Positions 22,678 through 36,695 of a stretch of DNA of 64,000 bases are shown here, one piece after another; within the stretch, counting starts at the first letter, position 1, and each line of letters opens with the position of its first letter. The position numbers were made by a program, and so were the translations under genes. The stretch is from positions 1,674,001-1,738,000 of the forward strand of contig NC_079886.1 of the NCBI RefSeq assembly GCF_029227915.1. Reading direction: 5' to 3'. The notes beneath the pieces are model-generated. The model worked only from the letters and a program-made list of their open reading frames with translations, made no database searches and was not told the DNA's origin. The stretch is from Hydractinia symbiolongicarpus. Lineage: Eukaryota > Cnidaria > Hydrozoa > Anthoathecata > Hydractiniidae.

Positions 22678-25600
22678 GCTACAAGTCTCATGCATTTTAG
22701 TGGTGAAAAAATAATTTAAAAAATCGTTCGGGAAATGAGTTTACTCCCTGGGTACTTTCTTTGTATACTTTTGACTAAACAGGCCGAGTAGGGGATTTTC
22801 GGGAAATCGCGGGTTTTTGTTTGCCGGCGACTAAACTTCTTTTATTCATCGTCTCATCAAAAATGAAAACATTTTTGAAAACTACTACTCTCATGCGTTT
22901 TAGTGGTGAAAAAATAATTTAAAAAATCGTTCGGGAAATGAGTTTACTCCCTGGGTAATTTCTTTGTATACTTTTGACTATACGGGACGAGTACGGGATT
23001 TACGGGAAATCGTGGGTTTTCGTTTGCCGGCGATTAAACTTCTTTTATTCAGCGTCTTATCAAAAATGAAAACATTTTTGAAAGCTACAAGTCTCATGCG
23101 TTTTAGTGGTGAAAAATAATTTAAAAAATCGTTCGGGAAATGAGTTTACTCCCTGGGTACTTTCTTTGTATACTTTTGACTATATGGGCCGAGTACGGGA
23201 TTTACGGGAAATCGCGGGTTTTCGTTTGCCGGCGATTAAACTTCTTTTATTCAGCGTCTCATCAAAAATGAAAATATTTTTAAAAACTACAAGTCTCATG
23301 CGTTTTAGTGGTGAAAAAATAATTTAAAAAATCGTTCGGCAAATGAATTTACTCCCTGGGTACTTTCTTTGTATACTTTTGACTATACGGGCCGAGTGCG
23401 GGATTTACGGGAAATCGCGGGTTTTCGTTTGCCGGCGATTAAACTTCTTTTATTTAGCGTCTTATCAAAAATGAAAACATTTTTAAAAACTCCAAGTCTC
23501 ATGCGTTTTAGTGGTGAAAAAATAATTTAAAAAATCGTTCGGGAAATGAGTTTACTCCTTGAGTACTTTCTTTGTATACTCTTGACTATACGGGCCGAGT
23601 ACCGGATTTACGGGATATCGCGGGTTTTCGTTTGCCGGTGATTAAACTTCTTTTATTCAGCGTCTTATCAAAAATGGAAACATTTTTGAAAGCTACAAGT
23701 CTCATGCATTTTAGTGGTAAAAAATAATTTAAAAAATCGTTCGGGAAATGAGTTTACTCCCTGGGTACTATCTTTGTATACTTTTGACTAAACAGGCCGA
23801 GTAAGGGATTTACGGGAAATCGCGGGCTTTCGTTTGCCGGCGATTAAACTTCTTTTATTTAGCGTCTTATCAAAAATGAAAACATTTTTAAAAACTACAA
23901 GTCTCATGCGTTTTAGTGGTGAAAAAATAATTTAAAAAATCGTTCGGGAAATGAGTTTACTCCTTGAGTACTTTCTTTGTATACTCTTGACTATACGGGC
24001 CGAGTACCGGATTTACGGGAAATCGCGGGTTTTCGTTTGCCGGCGATTAAACTTCTTTTATTAAGCGTCTTATCAAAAATGAAAACATTTTTGAAAGCTA
24101 CAAGTCTCATGCGTTTTAGTGGTGAAAAAATAATTTAAAAAATCGTTCGGGAAATGAGTTTACTCCTTGAGTACTTTCTTTGTATACTTTTGACTATACG
24201 GGCCGAGAACCGGATTTACGGGAAATCGCGGGTTTTCGTTTGCTGGCGATTAAACTTCTTTTATTCAGCGTCTTATCAAAAATGAAAACATTTTTGAAAG
24301 CTACAAGTCTCATGCGTTTTAGTGGTGAAAAAATAATTTAAAAAATCGTTCTGAAAATGAGTTTACTCACAGGGTACTTTCTTTGTATACATTCGACTAT
24401 AGAGGCCACGCCCGGGATTTACAGGAAATCGCGGGTTTTCGTTTGCCGGCGATTAAACTTCTTTTATTCAGCGTCTCATCAAAAATGAAAACATTTTTGA
24501 AAACTACAAGTCTCATGCGTTTTAGTGGTGAAAAAATAATTTAAAAATTTATTCGGAAAATCAGTTTACTCCCTGGGTACTTTTTTTGTATACTTTTGAC
24601 TATATGGGCCGAGCACGGGATTTAAGGGAAATCGCGGGTTTTCGTTTGCGGGCGATTAAACTTCTTTTATTCAGCGTCTCATGAAAAATGAAAATATTTT
24701 TGAAAACTACAAGTCTCATGCGTTTAAGTGGCGAAAAAATAATTTAAAAAATCGTTCGGGAAATGAGATTACTCCCTGGGTACTTTCTTTATAAAAATTC
24801 GACTATACGGGCCGGGAACGGGATTTACGGGAAAGTGCGGGTTTTCGTTTGCCGGCGATTAAACTTCTTTTATTTAGCGTCTCATCAAAAATGAAAACAT
24901 TTTTAAATACTACAAGTCTCATGCCTTTTAGTGGTGAAAAAATAATTTAAAAAATCGTTCGGGAAATGAGTTTACTCCCTGGGTACTTTCTTCGTATACT
25001 TTTGACTATACGGGCCGAGTACGGGATTTACGGGAAATCGCGGGTTTTCGTTTGCCGGCGATTAAACTTCTTCTATTTAGCGTCTCATCAAAAATGAAAA
25101 CATTTTTGAAAACTACAAGTCTCATGCGTTTTAGTGGTGAAAAAATAATTTAAAAAATCGTTCGGGAAATGAGTTTACTCCTTGAGTACTTTCTTTGTAT
25201 ACTTTTGACTATACGGGCCGAGAACCGGATTTACGGGAAATCGCGGGTTTTCGTTTGCCGGCGATTAAACTTCTTTTATTCAGCGTCTTATCAAAAATGA
25301 AAACATTTTTGAAAGCTACAAGTCTCATGCGTTTTAGTGGTGAAAAAATAATTTAAAAAATCGTTCTGAAAATGAGTTTACTCACAGGGTACTTTCTTTG
25401 TATACATTCGACTATAGGGGTCAAGCCCGGGATTTACAGGAAATCGCGGGTTTTCGTTTGCCGCCGATTAAACTTCTTTTATTCAGCGTCTCATCAAAAA
25501 TTAAAACATTTTTGAAAACTACAAGTCTCATGCGTTTTAGTGGTGAAAAAATAATTTAAAAAATCGTTCGGGAAATGAGTTTACTCCTTGAGTACTTTCT

Positions 25601-26045
25601 TTGTATACTTTTGACTATACGGGCCGAGAACCGGATTTACGGGAAATCGCGGGTTTTCGTTTGCCGGCGATTAAACTTCTTTTATTCAGCGTCTTATCAA
25701 AAATGAAAACATTTTTGAAAGCTACAAGTCTCATGCGTTTTAGTGGTGAAAAAATAATTTAAAAAATCGTTCTGAAAATGAGTTTACTCACAGGGTACTT
25801 TCTTTGTATACATTCGACTATAGGGGCCAAGCCCGGGATTTACAGGAAATCGCGGGTTTTCGTTTGCCGCCGATTAAACTTCTTTTATTCAGCGTCTCCT
25901 CAAAAATGAAAACATTTTTGAAAACTACAAGTCTCATGCGTTTTAGTGGTGAAAAAATAATTTAAAAATTTATTCGGGAAATCAGTTTACTCCCTGGGTA
26001 CTTTTTTTGTATACTTTTGACTATATGGGCCGAGTACGGGATTTA
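22649..26045 (+). repeat. 3.8-kb tandem duplication, copy 2 (3397 bp, two monomers shorter)
   Basis: Copy 2 repeats copy 1 in order and ends at the same GGGATTTA word (26038-26045), continuing into TTTAAGGGAAATCG, the original right flank. It is 407 bp shorter. Near 22971-23012 a monomer starts as the GGGTAATTTC type and ends as the AATCGTGGG type, which are separated by two monomers in copy 1. This is the expected product of an in-register unequal crossover. Further single-base differences include CTATAGAGGCCACG near 24407 and GTGGTAAAAAATAATT near 23714. Confidence 0.85.
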
Positions 26046-28392
26046 AGGGAAATCGCGGGTTTTCGTTTGCGGGCGATTAAACTTCCTTTATTCAGCGTCT
26101 CATCAAAAATGAAAATATTTTTGAAAACTACAAGTCTCATGCGTTTAAGTGGCGAAAAAATAATTTAAAAAATCGTTCGGAAAATGAGTTTACTCCCTGG
26201 GTACTTTTTTTATATACATTCGACTATACGGGCCGGGAACGGGATTTACGGGAAATTGCAGGTTTTCGTTTGCCGGCGATTAAACATCTTTTATTTAGCG
26301 TCTCATGAAAAATGAAAACATTTTTGAAAACTACAAGTCTCATGCGTTTTAGTGGTGAAAAAATAATTTAAAAAATCGTTCTGAAAATGAGTTTACCCAC
26401 AAGGTACTTTCTTTGTATACATTCGACTATAGGGGCCAAGCCCGGGATTTACAGGAAATCGCGGGTTTTCGTTTGCCGGCGATTAAACTTCTTTTATTCA
26501 GCGTCTCATCAAAAATGAAAACATTTTGGAAAACTACAAGTCTCATGCGTTTTAGTGGTGAAAAAATAATTTAAAAAATCATTCGGGAAATCAGTTTACT
26601 CCCTGGGTACTTTTTATGTGTACTTTTGACTATACGGGCCGAGTACGGGATTTACTGGAAATTGCGGGTTTTCGTTTGCCGGCGATTAAACTTCTTTTAT
26701 TCAGCGTCTCATCAAAAATGAAAACATTTTTGAAAACTACAAGTCTCATGCGTTTTAGTGGTGAAAAAATAATTTGAAAAATCGTTCTGAAAATGAGTTT
26801 AACCACCAGGTACTTTCTTTGTATACATTCGACTATAGGGGCCAAGCCCGGGATTTACAGGAAATCGCGGGTTTTCGTTTGCCGGCGATTAAACTTCTTT
26901 TATTCAGCGTCTCATCAATAATGAAAACATTTTGGAAAACTACAAGTCTCATGCGTTTTAGTGGTGAAAAAATAATTTAAAAAATCAGTCGGGAAATCAG
27001 TTTACTCCCTGGGTACTTTTTTGTGTACTTTTGACTATACGGGCCGAGTACGGGATTTACTGGAAATCGCGGGTTTTCGTTTGCCGGCGATTAAACTTCT
27101 TTTATTCAGCGTCTCATAAAAAATGAAAACATTTTTGAAAACTAGAAGTCTCATGCGTTTTAGTGGCGAAAAATAATTTAAAAAATCGTTCGGGAAATGA
27201 GTTTACTCCCTGGGTACTTTCTTTGTATACTTTTGACAATATGGGCCGAGTACGGGATCTACGGGAAATCGTGGGTTTTCGTTTGACGGCGATTAAACTT
27301 CTTTTGTTCCGCGTCTCATCAAAAATGAAAATATTTTTGAAAACTACAAGTCTCATGCGTTTTAGTGGTGAAAAAATAATTTAAAAAATCGTTCGGGAAA
27401 TGAATTTACTCCCTGGGTACTTTCTTTGTATACTTTTGACTATACGGGCCGAGTGCGGGATATTCGGGAAATCGCGGGTTTTCGTTTGCCGGCGATTAAA
27501 CTTCCTTTATTTAACGTCTTATCAAAAATGAAAACATTTTTGAAAACTACAAGTCTCATGCGTTTTAGTGGTGAAAAAATAATTTAAAAAATTGTTCGGG
27601 AAATGAAATTACTCCCTGGGTACTTTCTTTGTATACTTTTGACTCTGCGGGCCGAGTCCGGGATTTACGGGAAATCGCGGGTTTTCGTTTGCCGGCGATT
27701 AAACTTCTTTAATTTAGCGTTTCATCAAAAATGAAAACATTTTTTAAAACTACAAGTCTCATGCGTTTTAGTGGTGAAAAAATAATTTAAAAAATCGTTC
27801 GGGAAATGAATTTACTCCCAGGGTACTTTCTTTATACACATTCGACTATACGGGCCGAGTACGGGATTTACGGGGAAACCGCAGGTTTTCGATTGCAGGC
27901 GATTAAACTTCTTTTATTTAGCGTCTCATCAAAAGTGAAAACATTTTTGAAAACTACAAGTCTCATGCGTTTTAGTGGTGAAAAAATAATTTAAAAAATC
28001 GTTTGGGAAATCAGTTTACTCACAGGGTACTTTCTTTGTATACTTTTGACTATACGGGCCGAGTGAGGGATTTACGGGAAATCGCGGGTTTTCGTTTGCC
28101 GGCGATTAAACTTCCTTTATTTAGCGTCTTATCAAAAATGAAAACATTTTTGAAAACTACAAGTCTCATGCGTTTTAGTGGTGAAAAAATAATTTAAAAA
28201 TCGTTCAGGAAATGAGTTTACTCCTTGAGTACTTTCTTTGTATACTCTTGACTATACGGGCCGAGTACCGGATTTACGGGAAGTCGCGGGTTTTCGTTTG
28301 CCGGCGATTAAACTTCTTTTATTCAGCGTCTTATCAAAAATGAAAACATTTTTGAAAACTACAAGTCTCATGCGTTTTAGTGGTGAAAAAAT

Positions 28393-31300
28393 AATTTGAA
28401 AATCGTTCTGAAAATGAGTTTACCCACAAGGTACTTTCTTTGTATACATTCGACTATAGGGGCCAAGCCCGGGATTTACAGGAAATCGCGGGTTTTCGTT
28501 TGCCGGCGATTAAACTTCTTTTATTCAGCGTCTCATCAAAAATGAAAACATTTTGGAAAACTACAAGTCTCATGCGTTTTAGTGGTGAAAAAATAATTTA
28601 AAAAATCATTCGGGAAATCAGTTTACTCCCTGGGTACTTTTTTGTGTACTTTTGACTATACGGGCCGAGTACGGGATTTACTGGAAATTGCGGGTTTTCG
28701 TTTGCCGGCGATTAAACTTCTTTTATTCAGCGTCTCATCAAAAATGAAAACATTTTTGAAAACTACAAGTCTCATGCGTTTTAGTGGTGAAAAAATAATT
28801 TGAAAAATCGTTCTGAAAATGAGTTTACCCACCAGGTACTTTCTTTGTATACATTCGACTATAGGGGCCAAGCCCGGGATTTACAGGAAATCGCGGGTTT
28901 TCGTTTGCCGGCGATTAAACTTCTTTTATTCAGCGTCTCATCAAAAATGAAAACATTTTGGAAAACTACAAGTCTCATGCGTTTTAGTGGTGAAAAAATA
29001 ATTTAAAAAATCAATCGCGAAATCAGTTTACTCCCTGGGTACTTTTTTGTGTACTTTTGACTATACGGGGCGAGTACGGGATTTACTGGAAATCGCGGGT
29101 TTTCGTTTGCCGGCGATTAAACTTCTTTTATTCAGCGTCTCATCAAAAATGAAAACATTTTTGAAAACTAGAAGTCTCATGCGTTTTAGTGGCGAAAAAT
29201 AATTTAAAAAATCGTTCGGGAAATGAGTTTACTCCCTGGGTACTTTCTTTGTATACTTTTGACAATATGGGCCGAGTACGGGATTTACGGGAAATCGTGG
29301 GTTTTCGTTTGCCGGCGATTAAACTTCTTTTATTCCGCGTCTTATCAAAAATGAAAATATTTTTGAAAACTACAAGTCTCATGCGTTTTAGTGGTGAAAA
29401 AATAATTTAAAAAATCGTTCGGGAAATGAATTTACTCCCTGGGTACTTTCTTTGTATACTTTTGACTATACGGGCCGAGTGCGGGATTTACGGGAAATCG
29501 TGGGTTTTCGTTTGCCGGCGATTAAACTTCCTTTATTTAGCGTCTTATCAAAAATGAAAACATTTTTGAAAACTACAAGTCTCATGCGTTTTAGTGGTGA
29601 AAAAATAATTTAAAAATCGTTCAGGAAATGAGTTTACTCCTTGAGTACTTTCTTTGTATACTCTTGACTATACGGGCCGAGTACCGGATTTACGGGAAGT
29701 CGCGGGTTTTCGTTTGCCGGCGATTAAACTTCTTTTATTCAGCGTCTTATCAAAAATGAAAACATTTTTGAAAACTACAAGTCTCGTGCGTTTTAGTGGT
29801 GAAAAAATAATTTGAAAAATCGTTCTGAAAATGAGTTTACCCACAAGGTACTTTCTTTGTATACATTCGACTATAGGGGCCAAACCCGGGATTTACAGGA
29901 AATCGCGGGTTTTCGTTTGCCGGCGATTAAACTTCTTTTATTCAGCGTCTCATCAAAAATGAAAATATTTTTGAAAACTACAAGTCTCTTGCGTTTTAGT
30001 GGTGAAAAAATAATTTAAAAAATCGTTCGGGAAATGAAATTACTCCCTGGGTACTTTCTTTGTATACTTTTGACTCTGCGGGCCGAGTCCGGGATTTACG
30101 GGAAATCGCGGGTTTTCGTTTGCCGGCGATTAAACTTCTTTTATTCAGCGTCTCATCAAAAATGAAAACATTTTGGAAAACTACAAGTCTCATGCGTTTT
30201 AGTGGTGAAAAAATAATTTAAAAAATCATTCGGGAAATCAGTTTACTCCCTGGGTACTTTTTTTGTGTACTTTTGACTATACGGGCCGAGTACGGGATTT
30301 ACTGGAAATTGCGGGTTTTCGTTTGCCGGCGATTAAACTTCTTTTATTCAGCGTCTCATCAAAAATGAAAACATTTTTGAAAACTACAAGTCTCATGCGT
30401 TTTAGTGGTGAAAAAATAATTTGAAAAATCGTTCTGAAAATGAGTTTACCCACCAGGTACTTTCTTTGTATACATTCGACTATAGGGGCCAAGCCCGGGA
30501 TTTACAGGAAATCGTGGGTTTTCGTTTGCCGGCGATTAAACTTCTTTTATCCAGCGTCTCATCAAAAATGAAAACATTTTGGAAAACTACAAGTCTCATG
30601 CGTTTTAGTGGTGAAAAAATAATTTAAAAAATCAATCGGAAATCAGTTTACTCCCTGGGTACTTTTTTGTGTACTTTTGACTATACGGGCCGAGTACGGG
30701 ATTTACTGGAAATCGCGGGTTTTCGTTTGCCGGCGATTAAACTTCTTTTATTCAGCGTCTCATCAAAAATGAAAACATTTTTGAAAACTAGAAGTCTCAT
30801 GCGTTTTAGTGGCGAAAAATAATTTAAAAAATCGTTCGGGAAATGAGTTTACTCCCTGGGTACTTTCTTTGTATACTTTTGACAATATGGGCCGAGTACG
30901 GGATTTACGGGAAATCGTGGGTTTTCGTTTGCCGGCGATTAAACTTCTTTTATTCCGCGTCTTATCAAAAATGAAAATATTTTTGAAAACTACAAGTCTC
31001 ATGCGTTTTAGTGGTGAAAAAATAATTTAAAAAATCGTTCGGGAAATGAATTTACTCCCTGGGTACTTTCTTTGTATACTTTTGAATATACGGGCCGAGC
31101 ACGGGATTTACGGGAAATCGCGGGTTTTCGTTTGCCGGCGATTAAACTTCTTTTATTCAGCGTCTCATCAAAAATGAAAACGATTTGGAAAACTACAAGT
31201 CTCATGCGTTTTAGTGGTGAAAAAATAATTTAAAAAATCATTCGGGAAATCAGTTTACTCCCTGGGTACTTTTTTTGTGTACTTTTGACTATACGGGCCG

Positions 31301-32441
31301 AGTACGGGATTTACTGGAAATTGCGGGTTTTCGTTTGCCGGCGATTAAACTTCTTTTATTCAGCGTCTCATCAAAAATGAAAACATTTTTGAAAACTACA
31401 AGTCTCATGCGTTTTAGTGGTGAAAAAATAATTTGAAAAATCGTTCTGAAAATGAGTTTACCCACCAGGTACTTTCTTTGTATACATTCGACTATAGGGG
31501 CCAAGCCCGGGATTTACAGGAAATCGTGGGTTTTCGTTTGCCGGCGATTAAACTTCTTTTATCCAGCGTCTCATCAAAAATGAAAACATTTTGGAAAACT
31601 ACAAGTCTCATGCGTTTTAGTGGTGAAAAAATAATTTAAAAAATCAATCGGGAAATCAGTTTACTCCCTGGGTACTTTTTTGTGTACTTTTGACTATACG
31701 GGCCGAGTACGGGATTTACTGGAAATCGCGGGTTTTCGTTTGCCGGCGATTAAACTTCTTTTATTCAGCGTCTCATCAAAAATGAAAACATTTTTGAAAA
31801 CTAGAAGTCTCATGCGTTTTAGTGGCGAAAAATAATTTAAAAAATCGTTCGGGAAATGAGTTTACTCCCTGGGTACTTTCTTTGTATACTTTTGACAATA
31901 TGGGCGGAGTACGGGATTTACGGGAAATCGTGGGTTTTCGTTTGCCGGCGATTAAACTTCTTTTATTCCGCGTCTTATCAAAAATGAAAATATTTTTGAA
32001 ACCTACAAGTCTCATGCGTTTTAGTGGTGAAAAAATAATTTAAAAAATCGTTCGGGAAATGAATTTACTCCCTGGGTACTTTCTTTGTATACTTTTGACT
32101 ATACGGGCCGAGTGCGGGATTTACGGGAAATCGCGGGTTTTCGTTTGCCGGCGATTAAACTTCCTTTATTTAGCGTCTTATCAAAAATGAAAACATTTTT
32201 GAAAACTACAAGTCTCATGCGTTTTAGTGGTGAAAAAATAATTTAAAAATCGTTCAGGAAATGAGTTTACTCCTTGAGTACTTTCTTTGTATACTCTTGA
32301 CTATACGGGCCGAGTACCGGATTTACGGGAAGTCGCGGGTTTTCGTTTGCCGGCGATTAAACTTCTTTTATTCCGCGTCTTATCAAAAATGAAAATATTT
32401 TTGAAAACTACAAGTCTCATGCGTTTTAGTGGTGAAAAAAT
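28393..32441 (+). repeat. 20-monomer higher-order repeat, copy 1 (4049 bp)
   Basis: The unit begins at an AATTTG word (28393) that recurs at 32442 in the same one-base-deleted context (TTTGAAAATCG). Variant monomers follow in the same order in both copies: TTACTGG, TTACCCACCAGG, TCAATCG, GACAATATGG, GAGTGCGGG, GTACCGG with GGGAAGTCG, TCTCGTGCG with TTACCCACAAGG, GACTCTGCGG, then two five-monomer cycles. The offset is 4050 bp through the first half. Confidence 0.88.
30763..32200 (+). repeat. 5-monomer higher-order repeat, ~1013-bp period
   Basis: The order GACAATATGG, GAATATACGG with GAGCACGGG, TTACTGGAAATTG, TTACCCACCAGG with ATCCAGCGTC, TCAATCGG repeats at a period of 1012-1013 bp. Successive GACAATATGG monomers begin in the same phase at 30763 and 31776. 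The second cycle has GAGTGCGGG in place of GAGCACGGG. The equivalent unit in the next large copy is at 35017-36029. Confidence 0.8.
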
Positions 32442-35400
32442 AATTTGAAAATCGTTCTGAAAATGAGTTTACCCACAAGGTACTTTCTTTGTATACATTC
32501 GACTATAGGGGCCAAGCCCGGGATTTACAGGAAATCGCGGGTTTTCGTTTGCCGGCGATTAAACTTCTTTTATTCAGCGTCTCATCAAAAATGAAAACAT
32601 TTTGGAAAACTACAAGTCTCATGCGTTTTAGTGGTGAAAAAATAATTTAAAAAATCATTCGGGAAATCAGTTTACTCCCTGGGTACTTTTTTTGTGTACT
32701 TTTGACTATACGGGCCGAGTACGGGATTTACTGGAAATTGCGGGTTTTCGTTTGCCGGCGATTAAACTTCTTTTATTCAGCGTCTCATCAAAAATGAAAA
32801 CATTTTTGAAAACTACAAGTCTCATGCGTTTTAGTGGTGAAAAAATAATTTGAAAAATCGTTCTGAAAATGAGTTTACCCACCAGGTACTTTCTTTGTAT
32901 ACATTCGACTATAGGGGCCAAGCCCGGGATTTACAGGAAATCGCGGGTTTTCGTTTGCCGGCGATTAAACTTGTTTTATTCAGCGTCTCATCAAAAATGA
33001 AAACATTTTGGAAAACTACAAGTCTCATGCGTTTTAGTGGTGAAAAAATAATTTAAAAAATCAATCGGGAAATCAGTTTACTCCCTGGGTACTTTTTTGT
33101 GTACTTTTGACTATACGGGCCGAGTACGGGATTTACTGGAAATCGCGGGTTTTCGTTTGCCGGCGATTAAACTTCTTTTATTCAGCGTCTCATCAAAAAT
33201 GAAAACATTTTTGAAAACTAGAAGTCTCATGCGTTTTAGTGGCGAAAAATAATTTAAAAAATCGTTCGGGAAATGAGTTTACTCCCTGGGTACTTTCTTT
33301 GTATACTTTTGACAATATGGGCCGAGTACGGGATTTACGGGAAATCGTGGGTTTTCGTTTGCCGGCGATTAAACTTCTTTTATTCCGCGTCTTATCAAAA
33401 ATGAAAATATTTTTGAAAACTACAAGTCTCATGCGTTTTAGTGGTGAAAAAATAATTTAAAAAATCGTTCGGGAAATGAATTTACTCCCTGGGTACTTTC
33501 TTTGTATACTTTTGACTATACGGGCCGAGTGCGGGATTTACGGGAAATCGTGGGTTTTCGTTTGCCGGCGATTAAACTTCCTTTATTTAGCGTCTTATCA
33601 AAAATGAAAACATTTTTGAAAACTACAAGTCTCATGCGTTTTAGTGGTGAAAAAATAATTTAAAAATCGTTCAGGAAATGAGTTTACTCCTTGAGTACTT
33701 TCTTTGTATACTCTTGACTATACGGGCCGAGTACCGGATTTACGGGAAGTCGCGGGTTTTCGTTTGCCGGCGATTAAACTTCTTTTATTCAGCGTCTTAT
33801 CAAAAATGAAAACATTTTTGAAAACTACAAGTCTCGTGCGTTTTAGTGGTGAAAAAATAATTTGAAAAATCGTTCTGAAAATGAGTTTACCCACAAGGTA
33901 CTTTCTTTGTATACATTCGACTATAGGGGCCAAGCCCGGGATTTACAGGAAATCGCGGGTTTTCGTTTGCCGGCGATTAAACTTCTTTTATTCAGCGTCT
34001 CATCAAAAAAGAAAATATTTTTAAAAACTACAAGTCTCATGCGTTTTAGTGGTGAAAAAATAATTTAAAAAATCGTTCGGGAAATGGGTTTACTCCCTGG
34101 GTACTTTCTTTGTATACTTTTGACTCTGCGGGCCGAGTCCTGGATTTACGGGAAATCGCGGGTTTTCGTTTGCCGGCGATTAAACTTCTTTTATTCAGCG
34201 TCTCATCAAAAATGAAAATATTTTTGAAAACTACAAGTCTCTTGCGTTTTAGTGGTGAAAAAATAATTTAAAAAATCGTTCGGGAAATAAAATTACTCCC
34301 TGGGTACTTTCTTTGTATACTTTTGACTCTGCGGGCCGAGTCCGGGATTTACGGGAAATCGCGGGTTTTCGTTTGCCGGCGATTAAACTTCTTTTATTCA
34401 GCGTCTCATCAAAAATGAAAACATTTTGGAAAACTACAAGTCTCATGCGTTTTAGTGGTGAAAAAATAATTTAAAAAATCATTCGGGAAATCAGTTTACT
34501 CCCTGGGTACTTTTTTTGTGTACTTTTGACTATACGGGCCGAGTACGGGATTTACTGGAAATTGCGGGTTTTCGTTTGCCGGCGATTAAACTTCTTTTAT
34601 TCAGCGTCTCATCAAAAATGAAAACATTTTTCAAAACTACAAGTCTCATGCGTTTTAGTGGTGAAAAAATAATTTGAAAAATCGTTCTGAAAATGAGTTT
34701 ACCCACCAGGTACTTTCTTTGTATACATTCGACTATAGGGGCCAAGCCCGGGATTTACAGGAAATCGTGGGTTTTCGTTTGCCGGCGATTAAACTTCTTT
34801 TATCCAGCGTCTCATCAAAAATGAAAACATTTTGGAAAACTACAAGTCTCATGCGTTTTAGTGGTGAAAAAATAATTTAAAAAATCAATCGGGAAATCAG
34901 TTTACTCCCTGGGTACTTTTTTGTGTACTTTTGACTATACGGGCCGAGTACGGGATTTACTGGAAATCGCGGGTTTTCGTTTGCCGGCGATTAAACTTCT
35001 TTTATTCAGCGTCTCATCAAAAATGAAAACATTTTTGAAAACTAGAAGTCTCATGCGTTTTAGTGGCGAAAAATAATTTAAAAAATCGTTCGGGAAATGA
35101 GTTTACTCCCTGGGTACTTTCTTTGTATACTTTTGACAATATGGGCCGAGTACGGGATTTACGGGAAATCGTGGGTTTTCGTTTGCCGGCGATTAAACTT
35201 CTTTTATTCCGCGTCTTATCAAAAATGAAAATATTTTTGAAAACTACAAGTCTCATGCGTTTTAGTGGTGAAAAAATAATTTAAAAAATCGTTCGGAAAA
35301 TGAATTTACTCCCTGGGTACTTTCTTTGTATACTTTTGAATATACGGGCCGAGCACGGGATTTACGGGAAATCGCGGGTTTTCGTTTGCCGGCGATTAAA

Positions 35401-36695
35401 CTTCTTTTATTCAGCGTCTCATCAAAAATGAAAACGATTTGGAAAACTACAAGTCTCATGCGTTTTAGTGGTGAAAAAATAATTTAAAAAATCATTCGGG
35501 AAATCAGTTTACTCCCTGGGTACTTTTTTTGTGTACTTTTGACTATACGGGCCGAGTACGGGATTTACTGGAAATTGCGGGTTTTCGTTTGCCGGCGATT
35601 AAACTTCTTTTATTCAGCGTCTCATCAAAAATGAAAACATTTTTGAAAACTACAAGTCTCATGCGTTTTAGTGGTGAAAAAATAATTTGAAAAATCGTTC
35701 TGAAAATGAGTTTACCCACCAGGTACTTTCTTTGTATACATTCGACTATAGGGGCCAAGCCCGGGATTTACAGGAAATCGTGGGTTTTCGTTTGCCGGCG
35801 ATTAAACTTCTTTTATCCAGCGTCTCATCAAAAATGAAAACATTTTGGAAAACTACAAGTCTCATGCGTTTTAGTGGTGAAAAAATAATTTAAAAAATCA
35901 ATCGGGAAATCAGTTTACTCCCTGGGTACTTTTTTGTGTACTTTTGACTATACGGGCCGAGTACGGGATTTACTGGAAATCGCGGGTTTTCGTTTGCCGG
36001 CGATTAAACTTCTTTTATTCAGCGTCTCATCAAAAATGAAAACATTTTTGAAAACTAGAAGTCTCATGCGTTTTAGTGGCGAAAAATAATTTAAAAAATC
36101 GTTCGGGAAATGAGTTTACTCCCTGGGTACTTTCTTTGTATACTTTTGACAATATGGGCCGAGTACGGGATTTACGGGAAATCGTGGGTTTTCGTTTGCC
36201 GGCGATTAAACTTCTTTTATTCCGCGTCTTATCAAAAATGAAAATATTTTTGAAACCTACAAGTCTCATGCGTTTTAGTGGTGAAAAAATAATTTAAAAA
36301 ATCGTTCGGGAAATGAATTTACTCCCTGGGTACTTTCTTTGTATACTTTTGACTATACGGGCCGAGTGCGGGATTTACGGGAAATCGCGGGTTTTCGTTT
36401 GCCGGCGATTAAACTTCCTTTATTTAGCGTCTTATCAAAAATGAAAACATTTTTGAAAACTACAAGTCTCATGCGTTTTAGTGGTGAAAAAATAATTTAA
36501 AAATCGTTCAGGAAATGAGTTTACTCCTTGAGTACTTTCTTTGTATACTCTTGACTATACGGGCCGAGTACCGGATTTACGGGAAGTCGCGGGTTTTCGT
36601 TTGCCGGCGATTAAACTTCTTTTATTCAGCGTCTTATCAAAAATGAAAACATTTTTGAAAACTACAAGTCTCATGCGTTTTAGTGGTGAAAAAAT
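32442..36695 (+). repeat. 21-monomer higher-order repeat, copy 2 (4254 bp)
   Basis: This copy matches 28393-32441 at an offset of 4050 bp up to about 34.05 kb and 4253-4254 bp afterwards. The change is due to one additional GACTCTGCGGGCCGAGTCCTGG monomer at about 34.04-34.24 kb, next to a close relative. Its start carries ATTTGAAAATCG as in copy 1. A patch near 36.6 kb (ATTCAGCGTC where copy 1 has ATTCCGCGTC at 32370) suggests local gene conversion. Confidence 0.88.

Larger units (their letters stand above)
17400..26045 (+). repeat. Array segment C: nested 2-, 3- and 19-monomer duplications
   Basis: About 43 monomers. Diagnostic variants are GACTAAACAGGCCGAGTAGGGG with GGCGACTAAAC, ACTACTCTCATGCG, GGGTAATTTC, GAACCGG, GGGATATCGCGGG, and TTTATAAAAATTCGAC. 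Three levels of duplication are visible (separate entries), the largest with an out-of-register junction at 22648/22649. One subset has five instead of six As in the A/T tract (GTGAAAAATAATTT at about 17681, 19708 and 23111), which shifts the reading frame and is of no coding significance. Confidence 0.85.
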
